DNA from: Deltaproteobacteria bacterium
Lineage (GTDB): Bacteria > Desulfobacterota_C > Deferrisomatia > Deferrisomatales > JACRMM01
Direction of reading: 5' to 3'
Length of the DNA stretch: 16,649 bases
NCBI GenBank assembly: GCA_016218905.1
Contig: JACRCS010000281.1
Coordinates: forward strand, 1-16,649
Positions 13,315-16,649 of this stretch are shown here, piece after piece. The notes under the pieces were generated by a model. That model ran no database searches, was not told where the DNA came from, and saw only the letters and a list, made by a program, of their open reading frames with translations. Each line of letters begins with the position of its first letter. Within the stretch, counting starts at the first letter, position 1. The translations under genes and the position numbers were made by a program.

Positions 13315-13405
13315 CTCCTCCCGCGACAGGCGCTCGCCCTCGATGGCGGACGTAGTCAGGGCCTCTTCGACGAGGACCTTGGCCTCAGCCTCCCGGCCGG
13401 GCCCC
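13291..13405 (-). pseudogene. Fic/DUF4172 N-terminal remnant
   Basis: On the minus strand a short frame reads EAEAKVLVEEALTTSAIEGE and then RLSREE. This matches the helix and inhibitory-type motif (TSxIEGE) near the N-terminus of Fic-domain proteins with a DUF4172 region. The rest of the Fic domain, including its HPFxxGNGR motif, is absent. The fragment is joined at its upstream side to Phd antitoxin sequence in another frame and at its downstream side to a dispersed repeat. Confidence 0.5.
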
Positions 13406-13538
13406 TTCGAAACTGAGGACCGCCAGTTACCACGGCTGCTTCCCGGCCTCGAACGGTGATGACCTGAGGGCCGGAGGTCTGGCCCTCCCGGACCACCTCG
13501 CTGAACCGGTTCTTCGCTTCCTGTAGCTGCCAATGCAT
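13356..13538 (-). pseudogene. Phd/YefM-type antitoxin, C-terminus replaced
   Basis: From ATG 13538 (GGAGG six bases upstream) the first 37 residues read like a Phd/YefM antitoxin: MHWQLQEAKNRFSEVV and GPQVITVRGREAAVV, the DNA-binding domain of the family. After that the frame turns to Arg/Pro-rich sequence and stops at residue 60, missing the usual EDYRRL-type helix and toxin-binding tail. The bases beyond the break carry, in another frame, a Fic-like fragment, so two unrelated toxin-antitoxin remnants were joined here. A perfect palindrome precedes the gene, so the DNA-binding part may still be expressed and functional. Confidence 0.65.
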
Positions 13539-13551
13539 GGCCGACCTCCAT

Positions 13552-13564
13552 CTAGACAGTCTAG
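13552..13564. promoter_or_regulatory. Perfect palindrome upstream of the Phd-type gene
   Basis: CTAGAC-A-GTCTAG is a perfect 6-1-6 palindrome lying 13 bases before the Phd-type start codon. Phd/YefM antitoxins repress their own genes by binding short palindromes, so this is a probable operator. Confidence 0.5.
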
Positions 13565-14095
13565 CCCACTACAGTATCGGTCCGCTTCGCCCACCAGCAG
13601 CACTACGCCGATGTTCGACATGTTCGCGCTCGCCTGCGGCGCGCCGCTCAAGGAGCTGGCGTCGGTCTTCACGTGTCCCGGAAGGCAGTCTCGGCGCGCC
13701 CGCCTGAGCGGGCGCCCCAGTCGGCCAGGGCGCGGAGGTGCAGCCGGCTAGCTTTTTCTCGTCATGCTCCGACTTCAAATTGCAGTCTAAAATAGCTAAT
13801 CCAGGGGATTGTTAACGGTGAGCCTGGATGACATAGTCAAGGCTCAAAGCTGAACCGTATAGACACTCGACTCTCATGCTTCGGGCCGCCCGGCCAGGAC
13901 ATCTATTTGAGGATGAGTTGTGAGATCTCTGTTCCAGTGTCACTAGTGTCCCGTGCGGTTAGTCCGGGCAGCGGGACGAAGCCATTCGAGTGCGTGAATC
14001 ACAGGCAAGAACTTCCCAGACGGGACACCAATCATCGGTCTGCGCGGCTAGAAACTCAGACAGACACCATCTCAGCTGTGACCCGGAGGGACGGG
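13565..14095. promoter_or_regulatory. Gene-free leader upstream of the por operon
   Basis: No protein family was recognised. A bulged GC hairpin, GGCGCGCCCGC with GCGGGCGCC, lies at 13693-13716. From about 13740 to 13930 the DNA is clearly richer in A and T than its surroundings. A weak sigma-70-like pair, TTGTTA (13809-13814) and CATAGT (13832-13837) 17 bases apart, could start the por operon with a leader of about 250 bases. A stem GTCCCG-(T)GC with GC(A)GCGGGAC (13948-13977) lies inside that leader; its preceding CACTAGTGTCCCG looks like an insertion-sequence end, without a transposase nearby. Confidence 0.3.
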
Positions 14096-16435
14096 ATGTC
14101 TCATCAACTCCTAGAGGTCGGACATGCATCCGTGGTGGAAATCAGCACGGATAGCCAGGAACACTGCGATACGATCCCGAATGACGGCGTCCCCGCTCGG
14201 GCGAGGCGGCCCGGCCCGGAGAGCCTGCCTCTCGAGATCCGCGTCCACGGCCGAGGTGGGCAGGGGGGTGTAACTTGCGCGAAGTTGATCGCCTCTCTCT
14301 ATTCCCGGCTCGGCCTCCATGTACAGACGTTCGGCGATTACGGCATGGAGCGCGCCGGCGCCCCGGTGCGTGCCTTCACTCGGGTGGATACGGCCCCCAT
14401 CGCAAACCGCAACAAGGTGGTCCACCCGGACCACCTGCTCGTGCTCGATCCCGGGCTCCCCGAAGAGGACGTCCTCGAAGGCGTGCAGCCGGGAGCCTTC
14501 ATCCTCCTCAACGCGCCGGCCGGCTCCGAAGGCGTAGAGCAGCGGTATACCGGGTTCAGGGGCGCCAGGGTCGACGCCACGGCGATCGCTCGCAAGCACG
14601 GGATCGGTAGCAGCGCGGTGGTCATCGTCAACACGACGGTCGTCGGGGCGTACGCGCGGGCTCTCGACGTCCCGTGGGCCCTCGTGGAGACGCTCTATGG
14701 GCTCATGAGCCTCGGCTCGGATCTTGCGGCGGCAAGAGAGGCCTACGACCGTGTCGTTCTTCGCCCGGCCTCGCAATCCCGGGGCGCCGCCCTGCCGGGA
14801 GTCGCCAACTCTTTCGCGAAGCCGCGCGTAATCGCCCTGACGGAGCACGACACCGATTTCGGACTTCCGTTCAGGACGGGCTCCTGGCGGACGCAGACGC
14901 CTCGCTATCGGACCGGGGTCGCGCCGTGCAGCGGCGCTTGCCCTGCGGGAAACGATATCCGCGGGTTCCTCCAGACGCTCCGGACCGAGGGCGTCGATGC
15001 CGCCGCGCGTGTGCTCCTGGAGACCCAGCCCCTCCCTTCGGTGTGCGGCCGGGTGTGTCCAGCGCCCTGCATGGAAGAGTGCAACCGGGGAGCGCACGAC
15101 GGGGCGGTCAACGTCCGCGGGTTGGAGCGATGGGTGGGTGACCGCGCCCCACGGGTGCACGAACCGGTTTCTCGACCGCTCGACCGGAGGAGGATCGCCG
15201 TGGTCGGGGGCGGGCCGGCCGGGCTGAGCGCTGCCCACGTTTTCGCCCGGGCCGGCCACGAGGTCACGATCTTCGAAGCCCAGTCGAAGCTCGGGGGCGT
15301 GCTCCGCACGGGCATCCCAGCCTATCGGCTCCCCGAGGAGGCGCTCGACCGTGACGTCGCGCGGATTCTTTCTCTCGGCGTGCGCGCGGAGACCGGAGTC
15401 TCCATGGACGGCCAGGGAGTCCGCGAGCTCGCGGGCCGATATCACGCGATCCTCCTGGCCACCGGGCGGCCCTTCGGTCGGGCAATGGACTGCCCCGGCG
15501 TCCACCTCGAAGGCATCGGCCAGGGGCTCCAGTTCCTGCGTGCAAGCAAGAACGGAGGCGCGCCAAGGCTCCGGGGAAGGGTGCTCGTCATCGGCGGCGG
15601 GAACACGGCCATCGACTGCGCCAGGACCGCCCTGCGGCGTGGGGCGGCGAGGGTCAGCCTCGTATACCGGCGCTCCCTGCGGGAGATGCCGGCAATACCG
15701 GCGGAGATCACGGAAGCCCTCGAGGAGGGTATGGAGATCCTCCCCTGCCGACAGCCGGTTGGGTTCTTCGGTGAGAAGCGGGTCCAAGCTGCGGAGCTCG
15801 CCCATGTTGAGCTCGGCGCGGCCGACGAGAGCGGCCGCGCGCGGCCCTCGCTGTCGAACCGCACAGAGCTCATCGCCTGCGACGCGGTCCTGCTCGCGCT
15901 CGGGCAGGAGACGGACACCTCGCTCCTGGCTCCCGACTCGGGGGAGCTGCCCGAGAACGTTTGGCTCGCTGGAGATGCCGCGCTCGGCGAGGGGACGGTG
16001 GCATACGCCGTCGGGCACGGTTGTCGGGTCGCCCGGGCTCTCCTGGACGCGCTCGGCCGAGACCGTACGCCGGAACGCTCGATGCGGCCGCCCTTTGGGG
16101 AAAGGGTGGGCCCAGAGCTGCTCCGGTTCGCCCACTTCGAGACCTCCCGGCCCCAGGAGGACCGGCACCTTGCGCCGGCCGCGCGGGTCGGTGGCTTCGA
16201 GGAGGTGAACCGGGGGCTCGCCGACTCGCGGGAGGCCGAGCGCTGCTTCTCCTGCGGGGGCTGCACCCGCTGCGACACGTGTCTCCTCTTCTGTCCCGAA
16301 GGGATCATCTCGCGCTTCGAGGGCGGCTACCGGATAGACGGCGAGTACTGCAAGGGTTGCGGGGTATGCGTCGTCGAGTGCCCCAGGGCCGCGATGGAGA
16401 TGACGGTCGGGACCGGGCTGGAGGTAAGGTCATGA
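14096..16435 (+). CDS. PorG-GltD-ferredoxin fusion oxidoreductase
   Basis: This 779-residue fusion belongs to a 2-oxoacid:acceptor oxidoreductase. Residues ~46-235 are the gamma domain (IRVHGRGGQGGVTCAKLI, then GDYGMERAGAPVRAFTRV). Residues ~275-330 are the Fer4_20-type cluster region of glutamate-synthase small subunits (Cys278, 282, 317, 321, 325, 329). Residues ~364-690 are a flavoprotein with FAD site GGGPAG (371-376), pyridine-nucleotide site VIGGGNTAID (498-507) and LAGDAALGEGTVAYAVGHG. The C-terminus has two [4Fe-4S] motifs (Cys723-726-729-733 and Cys752-755-758-762) as in PorD, plus Cys717/720. This suggests that 2-oxoacid oxidation is wired directly to NAD(P)H. ATG 14096 was chosen for GGAGG seven bases upstream; the frame is open to 13907 without family sequence. 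The stop overlaps the PorA start as ATGA. Confidence 0.92.
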   Translation: MSHQLLEVGHASVVEISTDSQEHCDTIPNDGVPARARRPGPESLPLEIRVHGRGGQGGVTCAKLIASLYSRLGLHVQTFGDYGMERAGAPVRAFTRVDTAPIANRNKVVHPDHLLVLDPGLPEEDVLEGVQPGAFILLNAPAGSEGVEQRYTGFRGARVDATAIARKHGIGSSAVVIVNTTVVGAYARALDVPWALVETLYGLMSLGSDLAAAREAYDRVVLRPASQSRGAALPGVANSFAKPRVIALTEHDTDFGLPFRTGSWRTQTPRYRTGVAPCSGACPAGNDIRGFLQTLRTEGVDAAARVLLETQPLPSVCGRVCPAPCMEECNRGAHDGAVNVRGLERWVGDRAPRVHEPVSRPLDRRRIAVVGGGPAGLSAAHVFARAGHEVTIFEAQSKLGGVLRTGIPAYRLPEEALDRDVARILSLGVRAETGVSMDGQGVRELAGRYHAILLATGRPFGRAMDCPGVHLEGIGQGLQFLRASKNGGAPRLRGRVLVIGGGNTAIDCARTALRRGAARVSLVYRRSLREMPAIPAEITEALEEGMEILPCRQPVGFFGEKRVQAAELAHVELGAADESGRARPSLSNRTELIACDAVLLALGQETDTSLLAPDSGELPENVWLAGDAALGEGTVAYAVGHGCRVARALLDALGRDRTPERSMRPPFGERVGPELLRFAHFETSRPQEDRHLAPAARVGGFEEVNRGLADSREAERCFSCGGCTRCDTCLLFCPEGIISRFEGGYRIDGEYCKGCGVCVVECPRAAMEMTVGTGLEVRS

Positions 16436-16649
16436 GCTCGCAGCTGCTCAGCGGCAACCAGGCCGCCAGCACGGCCGCGACGCTCGCGGGCCGCTCCAAT
16501 CGGGCCGGCAGGGGGTTTTGCGCGGGGGTGTATCCGATCACCCCCTCGACCGAGTGCATGGAGCTCGTCTGCAACGCCGAGGTCGAAAGAGGGCACGTGG
16601 TTCGCGCCGAGAGCGAGCACAGCGCGATGGCCGTCTGCATCGGTGCCGC
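16432..16649 (+). CDS. porA: 2-oxoacid:acceptor oxidoreductase alpha subunit, partial
   Basis: This is the first 72 codons of a PorA-like alpha subunit, cut by the window end. After a short leader it reads GFCAGVYPITPSTECMELV and then VVRAESEHSAMAVCIGA, the conserved start of the pyruvate/2-oxoacid:ferredoxin oxidoreductase alpha chain; the TPP-binding part is expected in a later beta subunit. GGAGGT lies six bases before the ATG, and the start overlaps the stop of the fusion gene (ATGA), so the two are translationally coupled. Whether the substrate is pyruvate, 2-oxoglutarate or another 2-oxoacid cannot be told from this piece. Confidence 0.93.
   Translation, partial: MSSQLLSGNQAASTAATLAGRSNRAGRGFCAGVYPITPSTECMELVCNAEVERGHVVRAESEHSAMAVCIGA

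Noticed and set aside
13427..13672. An 81-residue minus-strand frame upstream of the Phd-type gene
   Set aside because: It shows no family pattern and runs through the Phd-type gene in another frame.
14111..16168. A 685-residue open frame antisense to the PorG-GltD fusion
   Set aside because: High GC keeps the opposite strand open; the plus-strand protein has full family motifs and the antisense one none.

Overview
The window is high-GC bacterial DNA (about two thirds G+C by eye) with strong GC bias at third codon positions and genes on both strands. The gene mix suggests an uncultured soil, sediment or subsurface bacterium of the kind found in Acidobacteriota, Desulfobacterota/Myxococcota or Methylomirabilota: a multidomain 2-oxoacid:acceptor oxidoreductase, a periplasmic Cu/Zn superoxide dismutase, a sirtuin, a BT1-type transporter and several toxin-antitoxin modules. 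The sequence alone does not fix the phylum. Reading one in-frame UGA as selenocysteine implies that the host decodes Sec; selABCD are not in this window.

Layout. Positions 1-273 hold no recognised gene. Positions 274-2815 (minus strand) hold a DUF421 membrane protein, a membrane-anchored partner and a BT1/MFS transporter. Positions 3110-6667 (plus strand) hold a PepSY-TM protein, a sirtuin, a C-terminal scrap of a PIN toxin on the opposite strand, a rhodanese with an in-frame UGA, and sodC. Positions 6739-9353 (minus strand) hold a DUF456 protein, a possible 38-residue ORF, rarD and mutM/fpg. Positions 9365-13564 are an accessory stretch: a roughly 180-bp direct repeat in two copies around an intact PIN/ribbon-helix-helix toxin-antitoxin pair, dispersed 'GACTTGGGGA' repeats, a PhzF-family gene, a DUF4258/YgiT-type pair with a frameshift, a YkgJ-type cysteine-cluster gene and a Phd-Fic junk fusion. 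Positions 13565-14095 are a gene-poor, locally AT-richer leader. From 14096 to the window end (plus strand) lies an operon with a 779-residue PorG-GltD-ferredoxin fusion followed by the start of PorA.

Main result. The rhodanese gene at 5757-6074 reads through an in-frame TGA at 5952-5954. The frame continues 39 codons into an unmistakable rhodanese C-terminus, and a bacterial SECIS-like hairpin with a GGUC loop lies 21 nt after the UGA. A standard gene caller would cut this gene to 65 residues and miss the active site. The predicted protein carries a Cys-Ala-Sec redox motif and lies 65 nt upstream of sodC in the same direction, which suggests a role in sulfur or oxidative stress.

Second theme. 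At least four toxin-antitoxin-type modules, intact or decayed, cluster between 5.5 and 13.6 kb together with repeats. This marks the segment as a turnover hot spot between more stable housekeeping blocks.
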